The translations under genes and the position numbers were made by a program. The notes under the pieces were generated by a model. The model saw only the letters and a list, made by a program, of their open reading frames with translations. It made no database searches and was not told where the DNA came from. A stretch of DNA of 64,000 nt from NORP240 sp965222175 (GTDB lineage Bacteria > Pseudomonadota > Gammaproteobacteria > Pseudomonadales > Pseudohongiellaceae): assembly GCA_965222175.1 (NCBI GenBank), contig OZ244938.1, positions 4,278,001 through 4,342,000 on the forward strand. Reading direction: 5' to 3'. Shown piece after piece: positions 18,223 through 27,276 of this stretch. Positions within the stretch are counted from its first letter, which is position 1; every line of letters begins with the position of its first letter.

Positions 18223-19163
18223 TCAGGGTTGATAGTGCCAGTGAGTGTTGTTTCTCATCATGACGTTCAAGACCGTTATCAGCTTGCGCATACAGGCAGT
18301 CAGAGCGACTTTCCGAGGCTTGCCTGCAGCACACAGTCGTTTATAAAACTTGCGCAACATGGGATTGTGCCGAATCCCGGTCATTGCTGCCATATACAAT
18401 ACCGAGCGCAACTCCGCCCGACCTCCCCAGATTCTGCGCTTGCCGCGATGTAAGCCACTGTCCTGGTTCAGTGGCGCCACGCCGACCAGATGGGCAATCT
18501 TTCGCCGATCCAATTGTCCAAGCTCTGGCAAGTTGGCTAAAAGACTCATAGACACAACTGGGCCAACGCCAGGCACACTTTGCAGCAACTCATCCCGTGC
18601 TCGCCATAAAGGACTCGACTTAATGAACTTATCCATATCCTTATCAGTTTCGCGGATTCGCTTCTTCAGCCAGCCGATATGCGCCTTAATGTCCCTAAGA
18701 ACATCTTTTGGTAGACCCCCATAAGCCGGCTTTGCTCAGCCACAAGCATGTCAATCAGTTGACGCCTGCGGCTCAGTAGTGCACTAAGATAGCATTCTTC
18801 ATCACCTTTCATCGCCCGGACTTCTGGGCGTACCGCTTCGGCAAACTGCGCCAACATCAACGCGTCGAGCCGATCAGTTTTGGCGAGTCGACCAATGGCT
18901 TTGGCAAAATCCCGGGTTTGCCGCGGATTAACCACTACCACGGGAAGCTTGGCATTCGCCAACATCCCGGCTAACGCGACCTCCAAGCCCCCGGTAGCCT
19001 CCAACACGATTAGCTCTATGGGCCTCTCTTTGAGCCAACAAATCAAGGAGTCGAAACCTTGACTATCATTGCTTGTTTGCCAAGCTTCTGCCGAAGGATA
19101 CGTCGCGACGTCCAATGTCGATTTGGATATATCAATACCGATAAATAATGAAGTATGTTTCAT
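18223..19163 (-). pseudogene. IS110-family transposase, frameshifted
   Basis: Two minus-strand frames make one DEDD transposase. The N-terminal part (19163 to 18666) has GIDISKSTLDVA, VLEATGG and KTDRLDALMLAQF, the RuvC-like acidic residues. The C-terminal part (18223 up to about 18716 once the frame changes) has the transposase_20 domain: LLQSVPGVGPVVSMSLLANL and a serine-containing NQDSGLHRGKRR. The shift lies near the run of five G at 18716-18720. Adding one base there restores the continuation LPKDVLRDIKAHIGWLKKR. No canonical X-XXY-YYZ slippery heptamer was seen, so a mutation is more likely than programmed frameshifting. Confidence 0.8.
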
Positions 19164-19230
19164 ATCTGAGTCTCCCTGCCTTGCTATGCGGGCTCGAGGC
19201 CCTGGCAACTGTTCGGGTTAACTTCAGGAA

Positions 19231-19294
19231 GAGTGTGACGACCCAAACTCCGGGACGGGCTAAATACCCAAGGGGCGAACGATCTGTCACACTC
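19231..19294 (-). ncRNA. Candidate IS110 bridge RNA region
   Basis: Upstream of the transposase, GAGTGTGAC (19231-19239) and GTCACACTC (19286-19294) form a perfect 9-bp stem enclosing a 46-base internal region that contains a smaller GGG-CTAAATA-CCC hairpin. IS110-group elements are known to encode the bridge RNA in the non-coding end upstream of the recombinase. Position and structure fit. The guide loops were not matched to target or donor, so the assignment is inference and the RNA may extend to about 19164-19434. Confidence 0.4.
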
Positions 19295-19434
19295 AGTACC
19301 GACTGCATATCCATATAATTACGCCGGTAACTGAAACATACAAGGGGCGCGGTCCGCAGCGGCGCAAACACCCTGCCGGTCGCTCCGTTCGGCGCACCAC
19401 TCAGCTAAGCGCTGGCGTTGGTAAAACCTAAAAC

Positions 19435-19449
19435 TGTGGGACAGCATTG
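19435..19449 (+). repeat. 15-bp terminal repeat, IS110 5' side
   Basis: TGTGGGACAGCATTG, inverted relative to 17983-17997 with one mismatch. It marks the upstream end of the element. Confidence 0.6.
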
Positions 19450-19464
19450 AAGGAACACCCTAAA

Positions 19465-19480
19465 TTAAGGAACCTTTGAT
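19465..19480 (+). repeat. TTAAGGAACCTTTGAT dispersed repeat copy
   Basis: A close match to the TTAAGGAACCTCTG family, located just outside the IS110 element. The rest of the gap to 19620 shows nothing clear except AGGAG at 19611-19615. Confidence 0.45.
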
Positions 19481-19624
19481 TAACGCTGAAATGATTTCCG
19501 TAAATCGTGGTCATCTGAATTTATGAGCACCCGCTCTGAACCTGGATTTTTGACCAGGGCAAAAATAACGATCCGGGCAAATCCTGGTAAGTCCTTGTAA
19601 GTCCGGTTAAAGGAGTAAAGATTG

Positions 19625-21058
19625 GTGCCTCCACTTCATCCTGTTTTCAGGTTTCCAGTCGGTCAACGCCTGCTTGGCCTGGCTGCGTTACTGTTGCTGG
19701 CAGCGAAGTCTGCTGAGGCACTTGCCGATGCAGCCGATGCTTTTGTCAGTGGCAATACCCTGAACCTGCCGGTAATAGTCGTGGAACCGCAATCCTTCAG
19801 CGCCACATTCCTGCTGGTGGAAAACACGCTGCCGGTGCAGCTGGAGCTGACCAGTGCAGTAGAACTGCCTGACGCCGACACGGCAGGCGCAAGCCGGCTC
19901 GACGGCACGATGCTGACAATCCCCAGGATAAACGTTGACGGCACGGTGTACCGGGCCGAGCTGGAATTGAGCAGTGAAGATCCCGTCCGATTTACCCTGG
20001 TGGCAGCTGATGCCATAGGCACCAGCCCGCCACAGGTTTGTACACCTCCCGTTCCAGATCCAAGTCATGGCGATAACAACCCGGAACTCATCAACGGCAG
20101 TCTGGTTCCACTGGACCTCGTGCTCGATGGGGGCCCGGGACCGGACGGCATACCGCCGCTCACGGATCCTGCATTCATTCACCCGGATGATGCGATACTC
20201 AATCCGGAAGACCTGGTGGTCGGAGTGAAAATAGGCAGTCATGTTCGCGCCTATCCCCACAATATTCTCGACTGGCATGAAATCGTCAACATTACCGCAG
20301 GCCGGCCCTATACCCTCAGCTACTGTCCACTGACCGGGTCCGCGGTGCTCTGGAAGGCGTTCATGGAGCCTGTGGATAAGACGTTTGGCACCTCCGGCCT
20401 GCTGTACAACTCAAACCTGGTGCTTTACGATCGGGAGACACAAAGCCTGTGGTCGCAGATGCTGGAGCAGTCCATCCGCGGCCCCGAAGTGCGCCGCATT
20501 CCGGAACGACTCCAGGTCGTTGAAACCCGCTGGAGTACCTGGCTGGAAATGTACCCGGAAGCCCCGGTACTGAGCATGGATACCGGATTCAGTCGTGACT
20601 ATTTCGAGTACCCGTATTTCAATTTCAAGACCAGCAACGACATTTTCTTTCCCGTCAACAACAGCGATGATCTGCGCCTGCATCGGAAAACACGGGTGGT
20701 AGGCATCAACGTCGGCGAAGCGTCCAAGGTCTATCCCATTGAAAATTTCGGTGACGGGGTCAATACCATCAATGACCGCGTCGGCGAATTGGAAGTGGTG
20801 GTCGTCGGCTCGACCGACAGTAATTTCGGCCTGGTTTACAGCCGCCACGTCGAAGACGGCTGCACCATTCTGGACTTCGCTGCTGTCCAGGACGAGCTGC
20901 CGGTAGTCATGCGTGACAGCGAAGGCAGTCGCTGGGACATTTTCGGAACGGCCGTCAGCGGTCCGCGGGCCGGCACACAGCTGGCCAGGACCAATTCCTA
21001 TATCGCCTACTGGTTTGCCTGGACCGCATTTTTCCCAGGCGCGGAGATTCACCAATGA
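19625..21058 (+). CDS. DUF3179 domain-containing exported protein
   Basis: About 477 residues. GTG at 19625 lies 9 bp after AGGAG; the adjacent TTG at 19622 is an alternative. A signal peptide (LLGLAALLLLAAKSAEA) precedes a beta-rich region of about 100 residues and then the DUF3179 domain: DLVVGVKIGSHVRAYPHNILDWHEIVN, YTLSYCPLTGSAVLW and a C-terminal YIAYWFAWTAFFPGAE. The function of DUF3179 is unknown. The next gene, a TlpA-like thioredoxin, overlaps its stop codon by ATGA, so the two are translationally coupled. With the TonB receptor that follows, this looks like an envelope uptake or redox unit. Confidence 0.85.
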   Translation: MPPLHPVFRFPVGQRLLGLAALLLLAAKSAEALADAADAFVSGNTLNLPVIVVEPQSFSATFLLVENTLPVQLELTSAVELPDADTAGASRLDGTMLTIPRINVDGTVYRAELELSSEDPVRFTLVAADAIGTSPPQVCTPPVPDPSHGDNNPELINGSLVPLDLVLDGGPGPDGIPPLTDPAFIHPDDAILNPEDLVVGVKIGSHVRAYPHNILDWHEIVNITAGRPYTLSYCPLTGSAVLWKAFMEPVDKTFGTSGLLYNSNLVLYDRETQSLWSQMLEQSIRGPEVRRIPERLQVVETRWSTWLEMYPEAPVLSMDTGFSRDYFEYPYFNFKTSNDIFFPVNNSDDLRLHRKTRVVGINVGEASKVYPIENFGDGVNTINDRVGELEVVVVGSTDSNFGLVYSRHVEDGCTILDFAAVQDELPVVMRDSEGSRWDIFGTAVSGPRAGTQLARTNSYIAYWFAWTAFFPGAEIHQ

Positions 21059-21546
21059 CCCGTCTGACAACCACTGTACTGCTGTTGCTCCTTGTTACCG
21101 GACAGGCAGTCGCGCAACGACCCGCACCGCTGTTCAGCGGCACTGACATCCAGTCCGGACAGACAGTCAGTCTTACCGACTATCGGGGCAGGGTGGTATT
21201 TGTCGATTTCTGGGCATCCTGGTGCCCGCCCTGCCTGGTTTCCCTGCCGGCCTACGACCGGATGCTGGCGCAGATCGGCACCGATGACTTTGCAATCATT
21301 GCCATAAACGTCGACGAAAAAACCGAAAACGGCCTGCTGTTTCTGCAGGATACAACGGTCTCCTACCCGGTTATCGCCGATCCGGAGGGGGAGATAGGCA
21401 TTCCCTACGGAATTCGCAGCCTGCCCGTGTCTTTTCTGCTGGACCAGGCGGGTAATATCGTGGCTTCCTACCGCAGCTACCAGCCGGGCGACGAAAACAC
21501 CATCGCCCGGGCTGTTCAGGCCCTGCTGACTGACCCGCCCCAATAG
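21055..21546 (+). CDS. TlpA/ResA-family thiol-disulfide oxidoreductase
   Basis: A 163-residue thioredoxin-fold protein with a signal peptide (MTRLTTTVLLLLLVTGQAVA) and the active site FWASWCPPCLVSLP. Later segments YPVIADPEGEIGIPYGIRSLPVSFLLDQAG contain the cis-proline loop (SLPVSF). It is expected to reduce or rearrange disulfides in the periplasm. It overlaps the DUF3179 gene by 4 bp (ATGA), and the TonB receptor begins 80 bp later. The partner protein is not known. Confidence 0.9.
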   Translation: MTRLTTTVLLLLLVTGQAVAQRPAPLFSGTDIQSGQTVSLTDYRGRVVFVDFWASWCPPCLVSLPAYDRMLAQIGTDDFAIIAINVDEKTENGLLFLQDTTVSYPVIADPEGEIGIPYGIRSLPVSFLLDQAGNIVASYRSYQPGDENTIARAVQALLTDPPQ

Positions 21547-21626
21547 TGGCGCGTCGCTATTTTACTGGCGCAGGCGGCCAGGTTGCGTTACTTTTTACCC
21601 ATCAATAATAATCAGACTCCCGCGCC

Positions 21627-23774
21627 ATGCACCGCTCGCCCCCCTATTGGATTTCGACCGTCAGCTGCAGCCTGCTGCTGGGGCTGGCCTCTCTCGCCTT
21701 TTCCCAGGATGACGAACAGACCGCCGGAACGGTAACCTACCCGGCTGACTACTTCAGCCAGTATTCGCCGGTTTCCGTCACCGATATGCTGGACCGGATA
21801 CCGGGCATAGGGCTGGCCCTGGAAGAGGACAGTGCCAGCAGATTCCGGGGAGGCAACGATCGCGGCCTGGGTGGCAGCAGCCAGATCCTGATCAACGGCA
21901 AGCGGCTGGCGGGCAAGGCCAACGAGGCCAGGGCTCAGCTGAACAGGATTACGGCGGACCAGGTGGGGCACATAGAAATCGTCCGCGGCACCTCCGGTGA
22001 TCTCGACGTGCAGAACGCGGGTCAGCTGGTCAACATCGTGCTCCTCGAATCGCTTTCCTCCACCGCTTATTCCAGCGAGGTGGGCATGACCCACTTTCAC
22101 GACGGCCACATGGAACCGACGGGATCGTTTTCGGTCAGCGGCCAGACCGGCCGCCTGGACTATCTCGTCAGTGCCAACGTGGCAACCAGCTACGAAGCCC
22201 TGGACAGCTTCGAGCTCAGCCTGCTACCTGACCTCAATTTCAACGAAACCAGGGCTTTTCGACGAGTTCGCGAGCAGCGCAATATCACCGTCAACTCCAA
22301 CCTGGTCTACCAGATCAGCGACGCCGACCGGCTGGCCTTCAATGCCCTTTTTGGTGAAAGCGATCCCCCCAACAGCCTGGTTCGCGTCATTACCGACCTT
22401 AAGCCCGGCGCCGGGCCGGTGGTGTTCGAGCGGGAAGAGTTGCCCGCCACCGCCGACAACTGGGAAGTGGGCGGCGACTACGAACACGTGTTCGACAACA
22501 GCGGGCGGTACAAGCTGCTGTTTATCGTCAACGAGAAAAACAACGCCATAACCCGCGAACGCTTCCTGTCCACCGCCACCAACAGCCAGGAAACCAAGAA
22601 CCTGTTCATCGATACCAACAGCCGTTACCGGGAACGAATCGTCCGTACTTCCTATGCCTGGAATATCCTGGCGGGCCAGAACCTGGAGCTGGGTATCGAG
22701 GGCGCACAGACCATCCAGGACTCAAGCCTGAAACTGGGCCTGCCAGTACCCGGTACGCCCCTGCCGGAGTACGGCGGACTGGTGCCCGCCGACCCGGCCA
22801 ATGCTGTTTCCACCGTGGAAGAAATACGCTACGAGGGGTTTGCCATCCACAACTGGCAGCTCAATCCCCGCATGTCCCTGCAGACCAGTCTGCTCTACGA
22901 AACATCGGAAATCACCCAGGCAGCCGACGTCAACAAGTCCCGCAGCTTCAACTTTCTCAAACCCAAGCTGGATTTCCGCTACAACCTCACCAGCACCTTC
23001 CAGATGCGGATGTCCCTGGAAAAACAGGTTTCGCAGCTGCGCTTTTCGGACTTTTCCGCCGGGACCAATGACCGCGACGAAGACCAGGATACCCTGGCAG
23101 GGAACCCGGAACTGGTGCCGGAGGAGAGCTGGCGCTACGAAGTCAACTTTGATTACCGGTTGCCCAACGACGGTGGCGTGCTGAATTCCCGGCTGTTTTA
23201 CTACGACATCGACAACGTCATCGACAGAATCGATATCTCCCCCAGCCCGGACAGGCTGGCCACAACCAATGGCAATGTCGGCGATGGCACTGTCTATGGA
23301 GTCAACCTGAACGCCAGTCTGCGACTGGCCCGGTTCAACCTGCCGCAGGCGGTACTGACCGCGGGACTGCTGGTCCAGGACTCCTCTATAGAGGATCCCA
23401 TGATCCGCATGGAGCGAAAGGTCGTCCCCTACGATCGCGGCAGGTACAACCTGGGTTTCCGCCATGACCTGCCCGATATCAATATGAACTATGGGTTCAA
23501 TTACTTCGATGGCATCGACGGCAACCGGCCGTTTTTCGATATCGACAACGTGATCTACATCGGTTCAAACAGTAATCTTAACCTGTTCGTGGAAAAAGTC
23601 GGTTACGCGGGCATGACCTTTCGTCTCGAAGCAGACAACGTCCTGGATCATGAACAATGTCGGGAGCGACGCCGGTATAACGGCTACCTGAGAGACGACA
23701 GCCTGAGAGAGATCGAGCGCTACTGTACCACCAATGGCACGCGCTTCGTGTTTCGGGTCAGGGCAAACTTTTAA
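21627..23774 (+). CDS. TonB-dependent outer-membrane receptor
   Basis: A 715-residue protein with a signal peptide ending near LASLAFSQ, a plug domain (VSVTDMLDRIPGI, GGSSQILINGKRLAGK, IEIVRGTSGDLDVQ) and a 22-strand-type beta-barrel of alternating aromatic strands, ending in GTRFVFRVRANF with the C-terminal phenylalanine needed for outer-membrane assembly. It imports a ligand using TonB energy. Neither sequence nor context shows which ligand; siderophore, vitamin or saccharide are all open. It follows the DUF3179-TlpA pair and converges with the serine hydrolase gene, 8 bp away. Confidence 0.9.
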   Translation: MHRSPPYWISTVSCSLLLGLASLAFSQDDEQTAGTVTYPADYFSQYSPVSVTDMLDRIPGIGLALEEDSASRFRGGNDRGLGGSSQILINGKRLAGKANEARAQLNRITADQVGHIEIVRGTSGDLDVQNAGQLVNIVLLESLSSTAYSSEVGMTHFHDGHMEPTGSFSVSGQTGRLDYLVSANVATSYEALDSFELSLLPDLNFNETRAFRRVREQRNITVNSNLVYQISDADRLAFNALFGESDPPNSLVRVITDLKPGAGPVVFEREELPATADNWEVGGDYEHVFDNSGRYKLLFIVNEKNNAITRERFLSTATNSQETKNLFIDTNSRYRERIVRTSYAWNILAGQNLELGIEGAQTIQDSSLKLGLPVPGTPLPEYGGLVPADPANAVSTVEEIRYEGFAIHNWQLNPRMSLQTSLLYETSEITQAADVNKSRSFNFLKPKLDFRYNLTSTFQMRMSLEKQVSQLRFSDFSAGTNDRDEDQDTLAGNPELVPEESWRYEVNFDYRLPNDGGVLNSRLFYYDIDNVIDRIDISPSPDRLATTNGNVGDGTVYGVNLNASLRLARFNLPQAVLTAGLLVQDSSIEDPMIRMERKVVPYDRGRYNLGFRHDLPDINMNYGFNYFDGIDGNRPFFDIDNVIYIGSNSNLNLFVEKVGYAGMTFRLEADNVLDHEQCRERRRYNGYLRDDSLREIERYCTTNGTRFVFRVRANF

Positions 23775-23782
23775 GCCGGGTG

Positions 23783-25120
23783 TCAGCGCCGGTGGATGAT
23801 CGCCTCGTCAACCAGCCGCTTGAAATTTTCCCGGAATCCATTGCCGCTCGCCGGTGATACCTGGGCCATGATCACCACAACCATGTTCTGTACCGGGTCG
23901 ATAAAGTAGCGCGTACCGGCTGACCCGTCCCACCAGATAGTGCCGTTGCTCACCGGAAAACTGTACGTGGAGTTATCCATGACGACGTTGAAGCCACCGA
24001 GAGACCATCCGGATCCCAGCCAGTAACCACGGGAATTCAGGGGCAGTACCGTGTCCGGCACCGCGTTGGCAAACAGCGATTCCACCGTATCCGGTGCCAG
24101 GACACGAATGCCGTCAATCTCACCCCCATTGAGAATCATCTGGGAAAAACGCAGGTAGTCGGTAACCGTGGACAGCAGTCCGACTCCGCCTTCAATCAGT
24201 TCCGGTTTCACCGTGAAGGGAACCGCTTCAATTTGGTAGGGCCTCAACTGGCTGTTGGTGGGTCGATACACGGTGGCCAGGCGCTCGATACGAGCGGGAT
24301 CGGCCCAGAAAACCGTGTCGATCATGCCAACCGGGCCGAACAGACGTCGCTGCAGGTAGTCCTCGAAGGGCATGCCGGTAACCACTTCCACGACCCGACC
24401 CAGTATCGTTGCGGATATCCCGTAGCGGAACTCGGTACCCGGATCGGAAAAAAGCGGAACCCGGGCGGCATTGTCCACCATTTCCGACAGGGTGATACCG
24501 CGATCCCTGACATTGTTCTGCCGGTAAATCGGCATATTCCGACTGCCCAGCCCCCCGGTATGAGTCAACAGGTGCGCGATGGTGATATCGCCCTCCCGGG
24601 GACGGGTTGCAGCCATATCCGGATTGGCGGGATCAAGGAAAACCCGCTGATCCTCAAACTGGGGCAGGTAACGTTTCACCGGGTCATCGACACTGAGCAG
24701 TTTCTGCTCGGCAAGCTGCATGATGGCAGTGCTGGTGATCTGGCGGGTCATGGAGTACTGCCGGAACAGCGCCTGATCGATCATCGGTTTGCGCGCTTCG
24801 ATATCCATCAAGCCCAGGGATTCGAAATAGACAAGCTTGTTGTCCCTGGCCACCGCGGCCACCACGCCGGCAATATCACCGTCATCGATATGTTGCTGCA
24901 GCCGGGCGGTGGCCGCATCGAGCCTGGCACTGGAGAGACCTGCATCCTCCGGGGCAGCAAACCCCAGGTCCTGTGTCCAGCCCACGGCCGGCCATACCAG
25001 GATGGCCAGACAATACAGCGAGGGCAGGAATTTGCCGGTGGTTCTCCGCATCAATCGGTGATCGCGACGGATCCTGGCTGCCACCCTGGTAATTAGACGA
25101 ACTGTTCTTGTTTCGTTCAT
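23783..25120 (-). CDS. Exported beta-lactamase-fold serine hydrolase with SxxR instead of SxxK
   Basis: A 445-residue member of the class C beta-lactamase/EstB esterase family (Pfam PF00144). ATG at 25120 has a GGAAG-containing leader, and a signal segment ends near VGWTQ. The nucleophile motif reads S123-M-T-R126, where the general-base lysine of SxxK is expected. THTGGLGS, FRYGISATILGRVVE (YxN-like place) and WDGSAGTRYFIDP (KTG-like strand) are present. The lysine to arginine change could alter or abolish activity. Family members act as esterases or on cell-wall peptides; no substrate can be given. It lies 130 bp after the DUF885 gene on the same strand. Confidence 0.85.
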   Translation of the reverse strand: MNETRTVRLITRVAARIRRDHRLMRRTTGKFLPSLYCLAILVWPAVGWTQDLGFAAPEDAGLSSARLDAATARLQQHIDDGDIAGVVAAVARDNKLVYFESLGLMDIEARKPMIDQALFRQYSMTRQITSTAIMQLAEQKLLSVDDPVKRYLPQFEDQRVFLDPANPDMAATRPREGDITIAHLLTHTGGLGSRNMPIYRQNNVRDRGITLSEMVDNAARVPLFSDPGTEFRYGISATILGRVVEVVTGMPFEDYLQRRLFGPVGMIDTVFWADPARIERLATVYRPTNSQLRPYQIEAVPFTVKPELIEGGVGLLSTVTDYLRFSQMILNGGEIDGIRVLAPDTVESLFANAVPDTVLPLNSRGYWLGSGWSLGGFNVVMDNSTYSFPVSNGTIWWDGSAGTRYFIDPVQNMVVVIMAQVSPASGNGFRENFKRLVDEAIIHRR

Positions 25121-25163
25121 GGTCTCTTCCTTCCTTTTCCTTACTTTCCCTGCCGTCCTTTCA

Positions 25164-25197
25164 TTCCCTTGCATGCCTCTTTTTCCCTTGCATGCCT
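25164..25197. repeat. 15-bp direct repeat with 19-bp period
   Basis: TTCCCTTGCATGCCT occurs at 25164-25178 and 25183-25197, each with a GCATGC palindrome, inside a pyrimidine-rich leader between the DUF885 stop and the serine hydrolase start. A third partial CATGCC follows. It could be a protein-binding site or slippage; no function can be seen. Confidence 0.5.
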
Positions 25198-25250
25198 ATC
25201 ATGCCTTCCCATGCAGCCCCACCGGGGCGCCTGTGATCACTTGCAGTGCG

Positions 25251-27128
25251 TCACAGCCCCGTTCCCTGTTGTTCCCGGATCCAGCGCTGCACGCGGTCAC
25301 GCAAAATCGGCATCGGCAATGCGCCCGCACCCAGGACAACATCGTGAAAAGCCCTGATATCAAAGGTTTCACCGAGCTCCCTGCCGGCCAGCTGCCGCAG
25401 TTCCAGGAACTGCATCATGCCTATCTTATAGGCAGTGGCCTGTCCCGGGCCAGTGATATAGCGCTGAATCTCCGATGTCACCGCCCCCTCGGCCAGGGGC
25501 GAATTGTCCAGCATATAGGCAACAGCCTGTTCCTGACTCCATTGCCTGGCATGAATTCCGGTATCCACTACCAGGCGTATGGCACGCCATATCTCCCCGG
25601 TAAGGCGCCCGAAATCCGCATAGGGATCCGTAAAGAAACCCATTTCCTTGGCCAGGTATTCAGCATACAGCCCCCAACCTTCGGTGTAGGCGGTATTGCG
25701 GGATTGTGTCCGAAACCGGGGAACGTCGGTCAGTTCCTGCTGAATGGAAATCTGCATGTGATGGCCGGGATTGCCCTCGTGGTAAGTCACGTCCTCAAGC
25801 TGGTAGATGGGCATGGCGGTCATGTCGGATAAGTGCGCATAAAACACGCCTGGTCGGGACCCGTCGGGAGCCCCTGGCATGTAGTGCTGGGCCGCGCCGT
25901 CCTGCTCCCGGAAAGCCTCTACCCGCCGGACCTCCAGTCCCGCCAGGGGCAACCTGCCGAAATACTCGGGAAGCTGTTGATTCATGGCATCCAGGTATTC
26001 CCCGGCCAGGTCCAGGTAGGCCTGGCGCCCGGCATCCGTATCCGGGAAATAGAACTGGTCGCTTTCCCGCATGAACACGAAGAATTCCTGCAGGGAACCC
26101 TCGAAACCCACCGTCCGCCTGATTGTTTCCATCTCGGCGGTAAGCCGTGCCACTTCGCCCAGACCGATGTCGTGGATTTCATCGGCCGTCAGGTCCAGTC
26201 CGGTCATCAGCCGCAGACGGTAGTTGTAGTAGGCCTCCCCGTCGGGCAGGCTCCAGGCACCCAGCGCCTGTTCCGTGGCATTCTGCCGATCCGTTTCCAG
26301 CCAGGCCAGCAGCCGGCCATAGGCGTCGGCTATGGGTCCGGCCAGCAGCTCACGCCCGTCCTCCAGCAATGCCTCGGCGGTCCCGGCGGACACGACCCCA
26401 CCTTCCCGCAGCGCTGCAATCTTGCTGCTGAAATCGGCCCACAGTGGCGAATCGCCCTGGCTGTCGAATGGCCTGCCGGCGGTCACCCGGCTGATCTCTT
26501 CGATGGCGAAATCGTAGGCAAAGCGCGGCTGGCGAATGCCGTCCCCGGCGGCCGCCCGGGCCCGCTCCAGCAGCTGGTCAAAAGCCCGGGGAATCTGGCG
26601 CAACCTGGCGATATAGTCCCGGGCATCCTGCCCGGTAGCCACCTCGTGGAAGTTGATGAGGAAATTCGGCAGCCCGGCATGGGGCCCGCCGCGGCCGAAT
26701 ATATAGCCATGGCGCCAGAAGGGTCGGCCCAGCTCGGCCATTTCCAGGTTGTATTCCCAAAGGTCCCAGGACAGTTGACCGTCAGGCGTCAATGCCTGGT
26801 AATCAAACAGCCGATTCATGGCGGCGATACTGTTGCGGCGCCATTCCAGCTGTCTCAGGGCGGCGGCCTCGGAGCGGTCGTCCAGCAGCCCATAGTCGGT
26901 CCTGTCACCCAGCCGGGTGCGGAATTCCGGACTGAATTGCAGCATCTCCTCGAACTGTTGATCCAGCCAGGCGTTGAGTCGTTGGGTTTCGGTTTCGATG
27001 CCGACTTCGCTGACGGTTAGCCGGCCACCAGCCACGCCGGCACCGTCCGCAGGACCCGTGACCGCGGGTTCTTCGCTGCCACAGGCGGTCAGCAGGGCTG
27101 CCAGCACAATACCGATAATCTGTTTCAT
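25251..27128 (-). CDS. DUF885 family lipoprotein, putative metallopeptidase
   Basis: A 625-residue protein. The start at 27128 gives a lipoprotein signal (MKQIIGIVLAALLTACGS, lipobox LTAC), so it should be membrane-anchored. The zinc motif is H450EGNPGHH457 with a downstream glutamate in NTAYTEGWGLYAEYLAKEMG, the gluzincin-like arrangement of DUF885. Substrates are unproven for the family, although a carboxypeptidase-like role is often proposed. The open frame extends further upstream to 27419 but there it only overlaps cysQ. It shares direction with the serine hydrolase, so both may be co-expressed. Confidence 0.88.
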   Translation of the reverse strand: MKQIIGIVLAALLTACGSEEPAVTGPADGAGVAGGRLTVSEVGIETETQRLNAWLDQQFEEMLQFSPEFRTRLGDRTDYGLLDDRSEAAALRQLEWRRNSIAAMNRLFDYQALTPDGQLSWDLWEYNLEMAELGRPFWRHGYIFGRGGPHAGLPNFLINFHEVATGQDARDYIARLRQIPRAFDQLLERARAAAGDGIRQPRFAYDFAIEEISRVTAGRPFDSQGDSPLWADFSSKIAALREGGVVSAGTAEALLEDGRELLAGPIADAYGRLLAWLETDRQNATEQALGAWSLPDGEAYYNYRLRLMTGLDLTADEIHDIGLGEVARLTAEMETIRRTVGFEGSLQEFFVFMRESDQFYFPDTDAGRQAYLDLAGEYLDAMNQQLPEYFGRLPLAGLEVRRVEAFREQDGAAQHYMPGAPDGSRPGVFYAHLSDMTAMPIYQLEDVTYHEGNPGHHMQISIQQELTDVPRFRTQSRNTAYTEGWGLYAEYLAKEMGFFTDPYADFGRLTGEIWRAIRLVVDTGIHARQWSQEQAVAYMLDNSPLAEGAVTSEIQRYITGPGQATAYKIGMMQFLELRQLAGRELGETFDIRAFHDVVLGAGALPMPILRDRVQRWIREQQGTGL

Positions 27129-27276
27129 GGCCAGTCCCCTGCTATAGAGAAGAAAGAAAGAGAGAAAGGGTAAACCAGGCTCCGCTGCAATTCCACCGGC
27201 CGCCTGGCCGGGCAATGGCTCAGTTTGAAAATACACGGCATCACCCCCAACCACAGAACCAGCTTTCACCAGCGTG

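Larger units (their letters stand above)
17983..19449 (-). mobile_element. IS110-family insertion sequence, probably inactive
   Basis: About 1.47 kb. The ends are 15-bp inverted repeats with one mismatch: 17983-17997 (CATTGCTGTCCCACA) and 19435-19449 (TGTGGGACAGCATTG). A 10-bp direct repeat AAGGAACACC lies just outside or at each end (17974-17983 and 19450-19459). It encodes a DEDD/IS110 transposase broken by a frameshift, with a 272-286 bp structured non-coding region upstream. End positions are inferred from the repeats, since IS110 elements often lack clear termini. Confidence 0.7.

Noticed and set aside
18666..18725. Programmed -1 frameshift in the IS110 transposase
   Set aside because: No X-XXY-YYZ heptamer at the junction; a lost base in the G run explains it more simply.
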